A stretch of 64,000 nucleotides of DNA from Shewanella pneumatophori (GCF_023283895.1 NZ_JAKILB010000005.1:1-64000); one strand, 5' to 3'. Positions 46,493-55,714 are shown, counted from the first letter of the stretch. Program-made: numbers and translations. Notes: a model not told the origin generated them from the sequence alone.

Positions 46493-46990
46493 TTAAATCT
46501 GCTGTCCGTTTTTATAAGTTCTTATTTCTTTGATGGTTCCGTCTTCATTAAAATATGTCCACTTTCCTTCTGGTCGATCATTTTTGTGGAAAGACTCACG
46601 AGCGAGGGCGCCACTTTTATAATAAAGCAGCCATTTACCGACAGCTTGTCCATCCTCAAATTGGCCTTGTTCTTCTATGGTGCCATCTTCATAAAACTGG
46701 GTTAGGACTCCGTGCGGTTTGCCATCTTTAAAGTGCTCGGTTCTGGTTACTCTGGCATAGATGTCATAGCTGACAACTTCTCCTTGAAGCAGACCATCAC
46801 GAAGGTAACCTTTAGCCTTGATCCTTTGCTGGCTGTCCTTATGGATTACTATTCCCGTATAGAGAGCGTCTTGATAGTAGATTGCACCACCTCTTTGCTC
46901 TAAGTCGTCATAGAGAGCTATTTGCTCTGAGCTGCTGCAACCGCTAATTAACGTAATTAATACTGCCAATATCGAAAATGCCCTACACAT
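46493..46990 (-). CDS. MORN-repeat lipoprotein (YwqK-like)
   Basis: 165 residues with a lipoprotein signal peptide ending LISGC (Cys18). The mature part is a chain of MORN-like repeats: DGKPHGVLTQFYEDGTIEEQ, GQFEDGQAVGKWLLYYKSG and GKWTYFNEDGTIKEIRTY. Proteins of this kind are often annotated as YwqK-family antitoxins, but here the lipobox indicates an envelope protein with no toxin beside it. It is the first gene of a likely two-gene operon with the ankyrin lipoprotein. Function unknown; a protein or membrane scaffold is reasonable. Confidence 0.82.
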   Translation of the reverse strand: MCRAFSILAVLITLISGCSSSEQIALYDDLEQRGGAIYYQDALYTGIVIHKDSQQRIKAKGYLRDGLLQGEVVSYDIYARVTRTEHFKDGKPHGVLTQFYEDGTIEEQGQFEDGQAVGKWLLYYKSGALARESFHKNDRPEGKWTYFNEDGTIKEIRTYKNGQQI

Positions 46991-47206
46991 TATCCTTTGC
47001 TCCTTTTAAGGTGGAATAGCACTAAATTTTATTGATGCTTTGCTGAGCGAAGTTGCTTACCAGTTAAATTAGTTGGTATTTAACAAGTGGTTTACATCTT
47101 TGTCTTCTTCGTGTCATGGTGGTGCTTTAGTATCTGATCTGATTAGACCTCGTACCACATGTCGGGTCAATAAAACTAGAACGCTAATATTAAAGGAATA
47201 ATAACA

Positions 47207-48973
47207 ATGAAACGACCTGTAACTCGTAGAGACTTTTTGGCTATGTCGGCTAAAGGTGTGGGCGCTGCCGTTGTATCTTATGGCTTAATGGGCTGTAGCA
47301 GTGACGATGACAACAATGGCATTTATGCTGAGTTCTTACATGGACTCGCTAGTGGCGACCCAAGCCATGAGGCAGTGATCATTTGGACTCGAGTCACCCC
47401 TGAAGTTGACGGTGATATCAAAGTCGCTTGGGAGGTGGCAACCGATTCAGATTTTAGTCAGCTGGTGGTCAGCGGTGACACCATCACCAATAGCGAACGC
47501 GACTATACCGTTAAAGTCGATGCTGTTGGGTTAGAAGCGGGTACGAAGTATTTTTACCGCTTTAAAACCGGCAGTAAAACCTCACAAGCTGGCATGACGA
47601 AAACCTTGCCTCAAGGTGCAATTGATAGCGTTAAGTTGGCTGTTATGTCATGTGCTAATTTCCCTGCCGGTTATTTCAATGTTTATGAGATGGCGTCAAG
47701 AATGGATGACTTAGATGCGGTGATTCATCTTGGCGATTATATTTATGAATATGCCCGCGGCGAATACGCCAGTGAACGTGCGGCGGAAATGCAACGTGAA
47801 GTATTACCTGAGGGCGAACTATTTAGTCTTAGTGATTACCGTACCCGTTATGGTCAGTACCGTAGTGATTTAAGCCTACAAAAACTCCATGGAAAAACCC
47901 CGTTTATTACGGTGTGGGACGACCATGAAGTGGCTAATGATAGCTGGCGTGACGGCGCGGAAAACCACAATGATGGCGAAGGTGACTTTGACGCCCGTAA
48001 AGAGGCGGCATTACAGGCCTATTTTGAATGGTTGCCAATTAGACCTTGGCGTGAGGGTAATAATGAGGAAATTTACCGCTCGTTCCAGTTTGGTGACTTA
48101 GTTGATTTGCACATGCTTGATACGCGACTACTTGGCCGTGACAAACCACTGGATTACGCAGAATATATGGACCCAGCCACAGGCGGCTTAGATAGCGCTC
48201 GCTTTATGGCCGATGTGACCGACACTAACCGCACTATGTTAGGGCAAGAGCAGCAAGCTTGGCTGCAAACCGCATTGCTAACCTCAACGGCTAAGTGGCA
48301 AGTACTAGGTCAGCAAGTGTTGATGGGGCAAATGATGCTTCCTGCTGCCATTGCGACCCAGCAGTTGTCTATTCCTGAATTTGGCCAATTAGCAGCACTG
48401 GCGCAAATCGCAGCCAGACAAGCCGCAGGCGACCCGACCTTAACCGAAGATGAGCTAACTTATTTAGCGTTTTTTGCAGACAAGCTGACACCAGAGGCGA
48501 TGGCGTTACTGCAGTTGCCAGCGATTCCTTACAACCTCGATGCATGGGATGGTTATGCTTATGAGCGAGAAGTGGTGTTAGCCACGGCTAAATCTATGGG
48601 TAAAAACTTAGTTGTTATTGCAGGTGATACTCACAATGCTTGGGCAAATGTATTAAAAGATGCTGGCGGCGAGCCTGTAGGCGTTGAGTTTGCAACCAGC
48701 TCGGTATCATCGCCTGGGCTTGAGTATTATCTTGGCATTGATGAAAAGGATATTCCAGCAACCGAGGAAGCGATAGTGGGTTTAGTGGATAACCTTGCCT
48801 ATGCCAATTTAATGAACCGCGGTTTAATGACGCTGACATTTACCCATGATGAGGTGCGTAGCGATTGGCGTTATGTCGATACGATTTATACTCGCGCATT
48901 TACCGAGGCGGTTGAGCGTAACTTTTCTATGGTGACTAAAGCGGGAAGCCATGCACTTGAAGCTGCAAGTTAA
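47207..48973 (+). CDS. phoD: PhoD-like alkaline phosphatase/phosphodiesterase, Tat-exported
   Basis: 588 residues. A twin-arginine signal (TRRDFLAMSAKG) is followed by a lipobox-like LMGC at about 26-29, so it may be a Tat-exported lipoprotein. The PhoD N-terminal domain includes FLHGLASGDPSHEAVIIWTR at about 44-63. The metallophosphatase core shows VIHLGDYIYEYA, VWDDHEVANDSW and VIAGDTHNAW, which hold the metal ligands. It releases phosphate from phosphodiesters or monoesters outside the cytoplasm. I saw no convincing Pho box in the 216 bases upstream. It is monocistronic. Confidence 0.9.
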   Translation: MKRPVTRRDFLAMSAKGVGAAVVSYGLMGCSSDDDNNGIYAEFLHGLASGDPSHEAVIIWTRVTPEVDGDIKVAWEVATDSDFSQLVVSGDTITNSERDYTVKVDAVGLEAGTKYFYRFKTGSKTSQAGMTKTLPQGAIDSVKLAVMSCANFPAGYFNVYEMASRMDDLDAVIHLGDYIYEYARGEYASERAAEMQREVLPEGELFSLSDYRTRYGQYRSDLSLQKLHGKTPFITVWDDHEVANDSWRDGAENHNDGEGDFDARKEAALQAYFEWLPIRPWREGNNEEIYRSFQFGDLVDLHMLDTRLLGRDKPLDYAEYMDPATGGLDSARFMADVTDTNRTMLGQEQQAWLQTALLTSTAKWQVLGQQVLMGQMMLPAAIATQQLSIPEFGQLAALAQIAARQAAGDPTLTEDELTYLAFFADKLTPEAMALLQLPAIPYNLDAWDGYAYEREVVLATAKSMGKNLVVIAGDTHNAWANVLKDAGGEPVGVEFATSSVSSPGLEYYLGIDEKDIPATEEAIVGLVDNLAYANLMNRGLMTLTFTHDEVRSDWRYVDTIYTRAFTEAVERNFSMVTKAGSHALEAAS

Positions 48974-49346
48974 TACTTGCTAACTAAAATATAACTGCAT
49001 GATGACAAAATTAAGGCTGCCCTTGCTGGTGGCCTTATTTTTTTGGTGACACTGATGCAATTTTTTGGCTTTTTTGCAGCAATGAAACTCAATCTAGTAT
49101 AAAATTCGCCTCCAAAATTCGCCGGGTGTTTAGATGTTAACCAGTTAATGATTATTAGCGGTTTACACGAGCCTATTGCCAATCTTGGAATAGACTCATC
49201 ACTCGCCTTTTATACTCATCAGCCTATATTTTTGTTCTATTCTTAGTGAATAAATGTCGCTAGGTATAGCCTTAAGCTAAGCAATTTTTAGCGCGGGTAA
49301 GTATAAGACCTAATTTAGATATTAATAACAAGATGGGGACGGTCAG
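48974..49346. other. Intergenic region phoD / phosphoribosyltransferase gene
   Basis: 373 bases with a weak terminator (AAGGC at 49013-49017, GCCTT at 49032-49036, then eight T or A/T) after phoD. Otherwise no feature was recognised. A 70-codon antisense frame is judged chance. Confidence 0.45.
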
Positions 49347-49907
49347 ATGTCAGAGAAACGCTTTATTACCGCACAAGAGTTGCTAGAAGATTCATTTCGT
49401 TTAGCTGCGCAAGTTTATGACAGTGGCTTCCGTCCGCAGTTTATCGTGGGCATTTGGCGTGGTGGCGCTCCAATCGGTATCGCAGTACAAGAGTTTTTTG
49501 ACTTTAAAGAAGTTGAAACTGACCATATTGCAGTACGTACTTCATCTTATTACGGCATCAATAAGCAAAGTAAGCAGATCAAAGTTCACGGTCTACATTA
49601 CATTGTTGAAAACGCTAACGCTGGCGACGGTCTATTGATTGTTGATGACGTGTTTGACTCTGGTCGCAGCATTCATGCATTAATGGAAAATTTAAGCGAT
49701 TTAATGCGCTTAAACATGCCTAAAGATGTGCGTATCGCTTGCCCATACTACAAGCCACAAAACACGGTTGTACCATTAAAGCCTGACTACTTTATCCATG
49801 AGTCTGACGAATGGTTAGTGTTCCCGCATGAAGTATCGGGTTTATCGCCAGAAGAACTTGCTGAAGGCAAGGGCGACTTGAAAAACATTAAGCACCTATT
49901 TGTATAA
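49347..49907 (+). CDS. Purine phosphoribosyltransferase (hypoxanthine/xanthine type)
   Basis: 186 residues. The PRPP-binding motif LLIVDDVFDSGRSIHAL near 95-111 is a perfect type-I phosphoribosyltransferase signature. IVGIWRGGAPIGIAVQEF near 33-50 is the PPi loop. YYKPQNTVVPLKPDYFIHES precedes the usual C-terminal lid. It converts a purine base and PRPP to the nucleotide for salvage; hypoxanthine or xanthine is likely, but specificity cannot be fixed by eye. It is not the E. coli Hpt subtype by overall sequence. A strong terminator follows. Confidence 0.87.
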   Translation: MSEKRFITAQELLEDSFRLAAQVYDSGFRPQFIVGIWRGGAPIGIAVQEFFDFKEVETDHIAVRTSSYYGINKQSKQIKVHGLHYIVENANAGDGLLIVDDVFDSGRSIHALMENLSDLMRLNMPKDVRIACPYYKPQNTVVPLKPDYFIHESDEWLVFPHEVSGLSPEELAEGKGDLKNIKHLFV

Positions 49908-49942
49908 TGCTTAATTGATCCTGTAAGGGATACGCTAATACT

Positions 49943-49968
49943 AAGCCACCTTAAACGGTGGCTTTTTT
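49943..49968 (+). terminator. Intrinsic terminator after the phosphoribosyltransferase gene
   Basis: AAGCCACC (49943-49950) and GGTGGCTT (49957-49964) around TTAAAC, followed by T to 49968. Confidence 0.88.
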
Positions 49969-49976
49969 GTTGGTCG

Positions 49977-50189
49977 TTAAAGCTTGTCGATTTCATCATG
50001 CAGCTGATAAGACTTATCTGTGACAATCTTTTCTAAGGTCATTACCCGTTCTTTTAGCTCCTTGAGCTCTTTATTCACCTGCACTAATTCGTCGGCATCA
50101 ATCCGGCCTTTTTGTTTGTTATATTCTTTATATGCTTTCAATAAAAACACGGCGACAATTGCAATCGCAGCGATAGTAAAAGGCCCCAT
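49977..50189 (-). CDS. Small PspB-like membrane protein with coiled coil
   Basis: 70 residues: an N-terminal transmembrane helix (FTIAAIAIVAVFLLKAY, about 4-20), a basic linker (KEYNKQKGR) and a C-terminal coiled coil with LKELKERVMTLEKIVTDK. The layout and the last segment recall PspB and PspB-like proteins of the envelope stress response, but no pspA or pspC is nearby, so the role is unproven. It reads convergently with the phosphoribosyltransferase gene, and its stop lies just beyond that gene's terminator. Confidence 0.65.
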   Translation of the reverse strand: MGPFTIAAIAIVAVFLLKAYKEYNKQKGRIDADELVQVNKELKELKERVMTLEKIVTDKSYQLHDEIDKL

Positions 50190-50359
50190 AAATTGCTCCC
50201 TTATTCTTTATATTGATTGGTCTTATTGTTAAAAACTGGCAGTGCCTTTCTAGTATAGTGGCTAAAATTCAGCTTGATAGAGTGGTTTTACCTGTACCTC
50301 GACAGTGTAGATTACTCTCTTTTGAAGCCGTTGATTTCCCCAATTGTTGAGCGAATAAA

Positions 50360-50386
50360 ACAGGCCGCGATAAACTCGCGGCCTGT
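50360..50386 (-). terminator. Intrinsic terminator of the M1 aminopeptidase gene
   Basis: ACAGGCCGCGA (50360-50370) and TCGCGGCCTGT (50376-50386) with loop TAAAC. On the minus strand it is followed by TTTATT. It is about 70 bases after the stop. Confidence 0.8.
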
Positions 50387-50453
50387 CTAGTGTTGGTTTG
50401 ATAAATAGCGATTGCTTAGCAAAAGCGAGTGAATAACAGTTAGCGAGGGGTCA

Positions 50454-53093
50454 CTAGTGCTTCATGGTGGTTTTTATCAGTAAGCAGGTTTGCTCTTGCT
50501 GAATAGCATCTTTTAATGCGCGCTGGGTGAGCGGCGACAAGTTCGGCTCGGCGCTTAGCAGTTGTTTAAGGGAGCTAATGCTCGCGTAGGTGCAATCCGT
50601 TGGGATAAGGGCGCTATTGTAGCTGCGCATAAATACCGGTCCTTTGCTGCTATCAAGCTGCGCCAAGGTTACTAGGCGCTGCTCTGCCGTTGCCGCACTT
50701 AAGCGTTTTTGCTCACTAGGATAAAGGTTATCCATAACGGTGCGTATTTTGGCAAAGGGCATATTGGTTGGCTGTTGTACTCGGGTTAACCATTGGCGCT
50801 TTTTCGCCGCCGCAGGAAGTGCTGCCTCAGCTGCTAACGCTGATTTTTGACCACTATCTGACTTATCACGAATTTGCTCTTGTTTAAGCCAATAACGTGC
50901 ATTGCGATGATCGTGTCGGTTAAGCTGCACTATCATGCCCCAGCGCAAAGCTTGGTCGAATGTTAATCCTTTAATCGTTGCGGTTTTGCTTAGTAATGTA
51001 TCGAGATGATCTAATGCCTGTTTACTGCGGGCAAACTCAATATAAGTATTAAACCAGCGGCGCTGAACATCACGGTTAGCACTGTTCACCATGACTTTTC
51101 GCAAGCTCATTTGCTCTATAGCCCTAATAGACATTTTGGCGTAACGCTGATTGCTTGGGTGCATTTTATCAAGATGTACTCGTGCTTTTGTCAATGAAGT
51201 AAGCACTTGTTCCAAGATGATATTGTCAGTCTCTTTCGGTAGGTTAACTAACACTGTGCCCATATAGTCATTGAGGGTTAATTTACCGTTCTCAACGCTG
51301 TCCCATAGGCTTTGCCACAACATAGAGCGTAGGAAAGGGTCTTGCACTTTAGCTAGGTTGGTTTGCGCAGTTTTAAATGACACGGGATCAAGGCTGACTT
51401 TTACAAAGCCCCAATCTTGATAGTTGGGATAGACCAAATCAGGGCAATGTAGGCCTACCAGCTTACTGACCTCTGTGCTTTGGCCGCTATAACTCACTGG
51501 CATACTAATATTGTGATGCAGTTGACGGCGACCATTGGTAAACAGGCCCACCAAGACTTTTTGCTCACGTAAAGTGTTGTGCTCTGGATTGGTTGCGCTT
51601 TGTTTAAGGGTGAAGCGGTCGATGCGGCCATTACTGCAGCTAAACTCTGCTTCAATGGTGTTAACGCCAGCTCGATATAACCAGTCTTGGCTCCACTGGC
51701 TTAAATCGCGTTTAGAGGCTTGTTCTAGGCTACTAATAAAGTCTGCCAATTCGGCATTTTGATAACGGTATTTAGTCAGATAATGATTAATGCCTTGTTG
51801 AAACACCTTTTCGCTCACCAAGTGATTAAGCTGCTTTAAGCTGGCGGCGCCTTTTGAGTAGGTAATGGCGTCGATGTTATCGAAGGCATGTTTGCTCGAT
51901 GCAACAGGGACCTCAATAGGGTGAGTGCTTGCTGAGCTATCTAGCTGATACGCACTTTGCTTTTGATTAGCATAAAAGCTGCGCCAAGCATTTTTAAACT
52001 CGGTGGCTTGGCTGGTGGCTTGGGTTGCCATAAATGCAGCAAAGCTTTCGTTTAGCCAAAGCCCATTCCACCATTTCATTGTGACTAGGTTGCCAAACCA
52101 TTGATGCGCCATTTCATGCATGATCACATTTGCTAGACGCTTTTTTTGCTCATGGGTCATCTCGCTATCACTAAGAAAGCGACTTTCGCTATAAGTGATA
52201 GCGGCAGCATTTTCCATTGCGCCGTAGAGAAAGTCCGGTACTAAAACTTGATCGTACTTTTTAAATGGATACTCGATACCAAAGTAGTTATCAAAGTAGT
52301 TTAGCCCTTGCTGGGTATAACGAAACCAGTCTTGCTGATTAACCTTGTCGGCTACAGATTGGCGTGCAAACAGGCGCAGTGGATACTTACCTGAGTTATC
52401 TTGCCAACTATGATACGGCCCCGCGTGCATGGAGAAATTATAGGGGCTGAGCTTAGGTGACTGTGGAAACTGCCAACGGCGCTGCTCACCTTGGGCGGTG
52501 ATTTGGCTTTCTCTCATCGCACTAATTACGGTCCAGTCTTTTGGTGCGGTTACGCTTAACTGAAAGGTGGCTTTAAGGTCGGGTTGATCAAATACGGCAA
52601 ACATTTGCTGCGCGGCGGCAGGTTCAAAGTGGGAGTATAAATAAACCTTGTTATCGACGGGATCAATAAACTGATGTAGGCCTTCACCGTTATTACTGTA
52701 TTGGCGAGTGTATTCAACTTCAATGGTATTGCTACCGCTGTTTAGCAGGCGAGGATTAAGCTTAATATAGCTGTTGTTATAGTTGGGGTAGACCTTTTTG
52801 CCGTTAATTACAAAGCGTTTAATCACAGCTTGATTTAAATCTAAGCTCAGAGCGCGGTCGTTATCGCTAAGATCAAAGCTGACTTTGGTGATGCCGCTAA
52901 AACCGCTTTGTTCGGTGAGTGTAAAATCGAGCTGGTAGTGCACATCAGATATTCTGTCCGAGCGCTGGCTTGCTTGCTCTTGAGTAATATAAGGCGAGTT
53001 ATCACGTTGCAGCTTTTGTGCTTCGCTAGCAATAGATGAGGTGATGAACAAGCTAAAAACAGCAGCGATAGCAGCGTGAAACGACAACTTCAA
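50454..53093 (-). CDS. Secreted M1-family aminopeptidase (PepN-like)
   Basis: An 879-residue zinc aminopeptidase with a Sec signal peptide (about 1-22, ending SIA), so it acts in the periplasm or outside, unlike cytosolic PepN. Catalytic elements: exopeptidase motif GAMEN (291-295), zinc motif HEMAH (326-330) in MHEMAHQWFGN, and the third ligand Glu349 in WLNESFAAF. The C-terminal half is helical and typical of aminopeptidase N. It would trim peptides one residue at a time, suiting a protein-degrading marine heterotroph. It is monocistronic, with a terminator at 50360-50386. Confidence 0.92.
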   Translation of the reverse strand: MKLSFHAAIAAVFSLFITSSIASEAQKLQRDNSPYITQEQASQRSDRISDVHYQLDFTLTEQSGFSGITKVSFDLSDNDRALSLDLNQAVIKRFVINGKKVYPNYNNSYIKLNPRLLNSGSNTIEVEYTRQYSNNGEGLHQFIDPVDNKVYLYSHFEPAAAQQMFAVFDQPDLKATFQLSVTAPKDWTVISAMRESQITAQGEQRRWQFPQSPKLSPYNFSMHAGPYHSWQDNSGKYPLRLFARQSVADKVNQQDWFRYTQQGLNYFDNYFGIEYPFKKYDQVLVPDFLYGAMENAAAITYSESRFLSDSEMTHEQKKRLANVIMHEMAHQWFGNLVTMKWWNGLWLNESFAAFMATQATSQATEFKNAWRSFYANQKQSAYQLDSSASTHPIEVPVASSKHAFDNIDAITYSKGAASLKQLNHLVSEKVFQQGINHYLTKYRYQNAELADFISSLEQASKRDLSQWSQDWLYRAGVNTIEAEFSCSNGRIDRFTLKQSATNPEHNTLREQKVLVGLFTNGRRQLHHNISMPVSYSGQSTEVSKLVGLHCPDLVYPNYQDWGFVKVSLDPVSFKTAQTNLAKVQDPFLRSMLWQSLWDSVENGKLTLNDYMGTVLVNLPKETDNIILEQVLTSLTKARVHLDKMHPSNQRYAKMSIRAIEQMSLRKVMVNSANRDVQRRWFNTYIEFARSKQALDHLDTLLSKTATIKGLTFDQALRWGMIVQLNRHDHRNARYWLKQEQIRDKSDSGQKSALAAEAALPAAAKKRQWLTRVQQPTNMPFAKIRTVMDNLYPSEQKRLSAATAEQRLVTLAQLDSSKGPVFMRSYNSALIPTDCTYASISSLKQLLSAEPNLSPLTQRALKDAIQQEQTCLLIKTTMKH

Positions 53094-53186
53094 AATAACG
53101 TCCTTTATTATTTTTTTATCTAATGGCTAATAGAAGAGGGCATAAGTTACCGTATTTCTGGTAACGGCTAAAGCATTATTGAGGCA

Positions 53187-53213
53187 TAAAAAAGCCAGCT
53201 TAACGCTGGCTTT
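53187..53213 (-). terminator. Intrinsic terminator of the lpoB operon
   Basis: AAAGCCAGC (53191-53199) and GCTGGCTTT (53205-53213) around TTAAC. The minus strand then runs into TTTTTT. Confidence 0.85.
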
Positions 53214-53241
53214 CGTGTATTGGCTATTAGCCGAGGTAAAA

Positions 53242-53835
53242 TTATAGTCCTAAGAAAGATTTAGACTTAACTTTACGAATTTCTTTTTCATCAGACCATT
53301 CGATTAGACCAGTTTCTAGATCCATTAAGCGCATAGTCATTTTGTAATACACATCTTTGGTGCTGCCATCTTGCTTAACGATGCTAGATAGGTTGCCGTA
53401 TAGCATGTACTGGGCACCAATTTGACGACCAAAGTTGATGGCGGTTGATGGGTCAACCATGCCTGAATTGTTTTGGTAGTCTAATTGCTTACGCACTGAA
53501 TCAACTTTAGTCATGTCGATAAAGCGGAACTTGCCTGAGCGTAGTAGCTTGTTACTGATTGAATCAGTAACTGATTCAGTATCAATGTGCTCTGAGGTCT
53601 TATTTTTAATTTTGTCGACAAAGATGATTGGGCGGTCGTTGGCTGTCATTGCTACAACAGGCGGGAAAGTCAGCATGCTGTCGACCATCTTAGCCGCGAT
53701 AGCTTGTAGATCGGTAGAACCGAAGTTCTCGTTAACGGTTTCCACTTCAGTGGCATCACCGTATTCAACTTTTGATTGGCAGGCAGATAAACCGATAACT
53801 GCTGCAAGAATAAAAACGACTTTTAAATGTTTCAT
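53242..53835 (-). CDS. lpoB: Penicillin-binding protein activator LpoB
   Basis: Outer-membrane lipoprotein that activates the peptidoglycan synthase PBP1b. 197 residues from ATG 53835, which has GGAA upstream; the ATG at 53847 has no such site. The signal peptide ends LSAC (IGLSACQSK). A linker is followed by the LpoB domain with DRPIIFVDKIKNKTSEHIDT, SGKFRFIDMTKVDSVRKQL and GAQYMLYGNLSSIVKQ. It follows a TPR-like lipoprotein gene by only 23 bases, so the two are cotranscribed. This pairing with a COG3014-type lipoprotein recurs in other gammaproteobacteria, but the partner's role is not defined. Confidence 0.9.
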   Translation of the reverse strand: MKHLKVVFILAAVIGLSACQSKVEYGDATEVETVNENFGSTDLQAIAAKMVDSMLTFPPVVAMTANDRPIIFVDKIKNKTSEHIDTESVTDSISNKLLRSGKFRFIDMTKVDSVRKQLDYQNNSGMVDPSTAINFGRQIGAQYMLYGNLSSIVKQDGSTKDVYYKMTMRLMDLETGLIEWSDEKEIRKVKSKSFLGL

Positions 53836-53858
53836 AGTTAATTCCATACAAGTGATTG

Positions 53859-55226
53859 CTAAATGATTATTGAATAAAAACGGGTGTAATTGCCAGTGTC
53901 AATTATCCACACTAATGTTGTGCGGCCACTTTTTACTTCAATGGGATCGGCTGGGTTGTTGTCGAGCATTAGCGAGTAGCTGCCCGGTTTAACGTATGAG
54001 CGAGCGATTTGAGCCTGCTCGGGTAAAGTTAGCCAACTGCGTCTGTCGGCTTGTTCGGTGACCACATTAAAAATTTGCATAGCAATTGAGGCGTAGTCAG
54101 TTTGATTGCGGCGTTTTTTAGTTTCACTTTCAACGCTTTGTGCCATTTCAGCTTTGGCGTAAATACGCGCCGCTTGCCTAACGAGTGCGGCAGGCAGTTC
54201 TTCTTTTAACGCAGTAATGGCTAAGGCGTCGATATCGGCAATTGGCGCAGTTTTTAACACAGTGCCTAAACCTTGAATTTGCCCTTGGCGCACAGGTTGT
54301 CTATTGGGGTAGTAGGTTGCTAACGAGGCGGTTTGCCAGTTTCCTTCAATAGTAAATGGCACGGTAAAACTTTGCTTTTCAGGCACAAAGCCACGTTCGA
54401 GCATGATTATCATTTGGCCTTGATCTTTGGTTGGCTCAACTGCGTCCCCCCAACGCTTTTTAAACTCATCGTATTGCGGCATGGATAACTCTTTGGCAAG
54501 CCTGACGAGATCTTTTTGTAGGTAAGGGTTATTAGGACTGATTTGCGCAGCTTTGCGGTAGTCAATAAAGGCGTCATTTGGCTCGCCTAAAATTTCGTGC
54601 AACATGCCAGTAGTGTAATAACTATAGGCGTTAAGGAATGAGCTTGTGGTGCTGCCAGCAGCTTTACCAAGCTTGTTCATTTCAGCGTCTATGGTGCCAT
54701 TTGCCATAGCTTGCACAGACTTATTGGATTTTTGATACCTTGCTTGCTCTTGGCTTTGTAGCTCATTACTACGGCGAACTTCAACTAATGCACCTTGTGG
54801 GTCGCCTGCAAATAAGTAGTTAAGAGCTTGGTATTGGTGCAGCATGATGCGCTCATAACCTGGGCCACGATACGGAATAACATTATCATTTAAAAATAGG
54901 CTACTGGCTGTGGCTCCAGCATCGCTTAGACTGACTTTTGCTTTGTCATCGAAGGCGCTATAGGCTGCAACGGCTTGTTGGTAGTATTGCTTACTACTAG
55001 TAAAGTCACCGGCAATTTGTGCGCTACGGCCAGCCTCTTGGGCATAGAGTAAACCGTCAGCGCCACTGATTTCATCGGCCACTATCTTGGCGGCATTTTG
55101 CGGAGTTGCAGAGTTTAGCTGGGCTTTTACGGGAGCAATTTGCGAAGGGTAATTGATAAAAATGCTATTAAACGCGCAGCCGCTTAGGCTTAGCATCATA
55201 GTTGCTAGCAGTAAAAAACTTCTCAT
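53859..55226 (-). CDS. TPR-containing lipoprotein (COG3014-like), partner of lpoB
   Basis: About 455 residues. A lipoprotein signal ends LSGC (SLSGCAFNS). TPR-like helical repeats occupy about 55-260, including ALNYLFAGDPQGALVEVRRS and YTTGMLHEILGEPNDAFIDY. The C-terminal beta-rich part is of unknown fold. It resembles COG3014 lipoproteins, which are often next to lpoB and in some species ycfL. I infer a role in assembling or tuning the LpoB-PBP1b machinery. TTG 55232 is an alternative start; ATG 55226 is preferred. It is first in a two-gene operon. Confidence 0.8.
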   Translation of the reverse strand: MRSFLLLATMMLSLSGCAFNSIFINYPSQIAPVKAQLNSATPQNAAKIVADEISGADGLLYAQEAGRSAQIAGDFTSSKQYYQQAVAAYSAFDDKAKVSLSDAGATASSLFLNDNVIPYRGPGYERIMLHQYQALNYLFAGDPQGALVEVRRSNELQSQEQARYQKSNKSVQAMANGTIDAEMNKLGKAAGSTTSSFLNAYSYYTTGMLHEILGEPNDAFIDYRKAAQISPNNPYLQKDLVRLAKELSMPQYDEFKKRWGDAVEPTKDQGQMIIMLERGFVPEKQSFTVPFTIEGNWQTASLATYYPNRQPVRQGQIQGLGTVLKTAPIADIDALAITALKEELPAALVRQAARIYAKAEMAQSVESETKKRRNQTDYASIAMQIFNVVTEQADRRSWLTLPEQAQIARSYVKPGSYSLMLDNNPADPIEVKSGRTTLVWIIDTGNYTRFYSIII

Positions 55227-55501
55227 TAGCAAGTCTCTTTAATTCGCATTGTTATACCAGCTTTGTTGTTATTGACTCAATCAGACTTACCGTTTGGGAT
55301 GATAGTAGACCTTGGTCAATTTATAAAAACATATAATATCTGAGCGTTATTTCAAGGCTTTTTATAGCGTTATGAAGCTGAACATAAGATGAATACCTTT
55401 AAGTGTTGCATAAATATTGCACATTTGAAGGCTATTTTGACCGATTAAAGTTATTCATCTTAGTTTTATACAAGCTATGACGATAGGTTGTGACTAATTG
55501 T

Positions 55502-55714
55502 TTAATAATGTGGCGGTGGCGTTTCATCAGCTTGGCTAGCCATATTACTTGGTTCAACAGCCTGCAGTTTATTAACCAGTATACGTAATTGATCTTGTTG
55601 CTCGGCAAGTGCCTTGTTCAATTTAATCACTTGCTGATCTAGCTCTTCAATAGTGCCATCTTGGAAAGCGACTTTCATTTCTAACTCTTCGACACGGCTT
55701 TCTAAATTATCCAA
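55502..55714 (-). CDS. slyX: SlyX family protein
   Basis: 70 residues from TTG 55714, close to the 72 of E. coli SlyX. The protein is a short coiled coil (LESRVEELEMKVAFQDGTIEEL) with the invariant C terminus PSNMASQADETPPPHY. The longest frame reaches 55807, but its extra 31 residues have no similarity to the family, and GAGG lies five bases before the TTG. Its function is unclear even in E. coli. It is divergent from fkpA, an arrangement also seen in E. coli. Confidence 0.9.
   Translation of the reverse strand: MDNLESRVEELEMKVAFQDGTIEELDQQVIKLNKALAEQQDQLRILVNKLQAVEPSNMASQADETPPPHY

Noticed and set aside
46991..47206. Pho box upstream of the PhoD-like gene
   Set aside because: Only isolated GTGTCAT-like fragments, without the 11-base-spaced repeat.
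48970..49182. 70-codon minus-strand frame after the phoD gene
   Set aside because: Reads through a terminator hairpin and has no coding signature.
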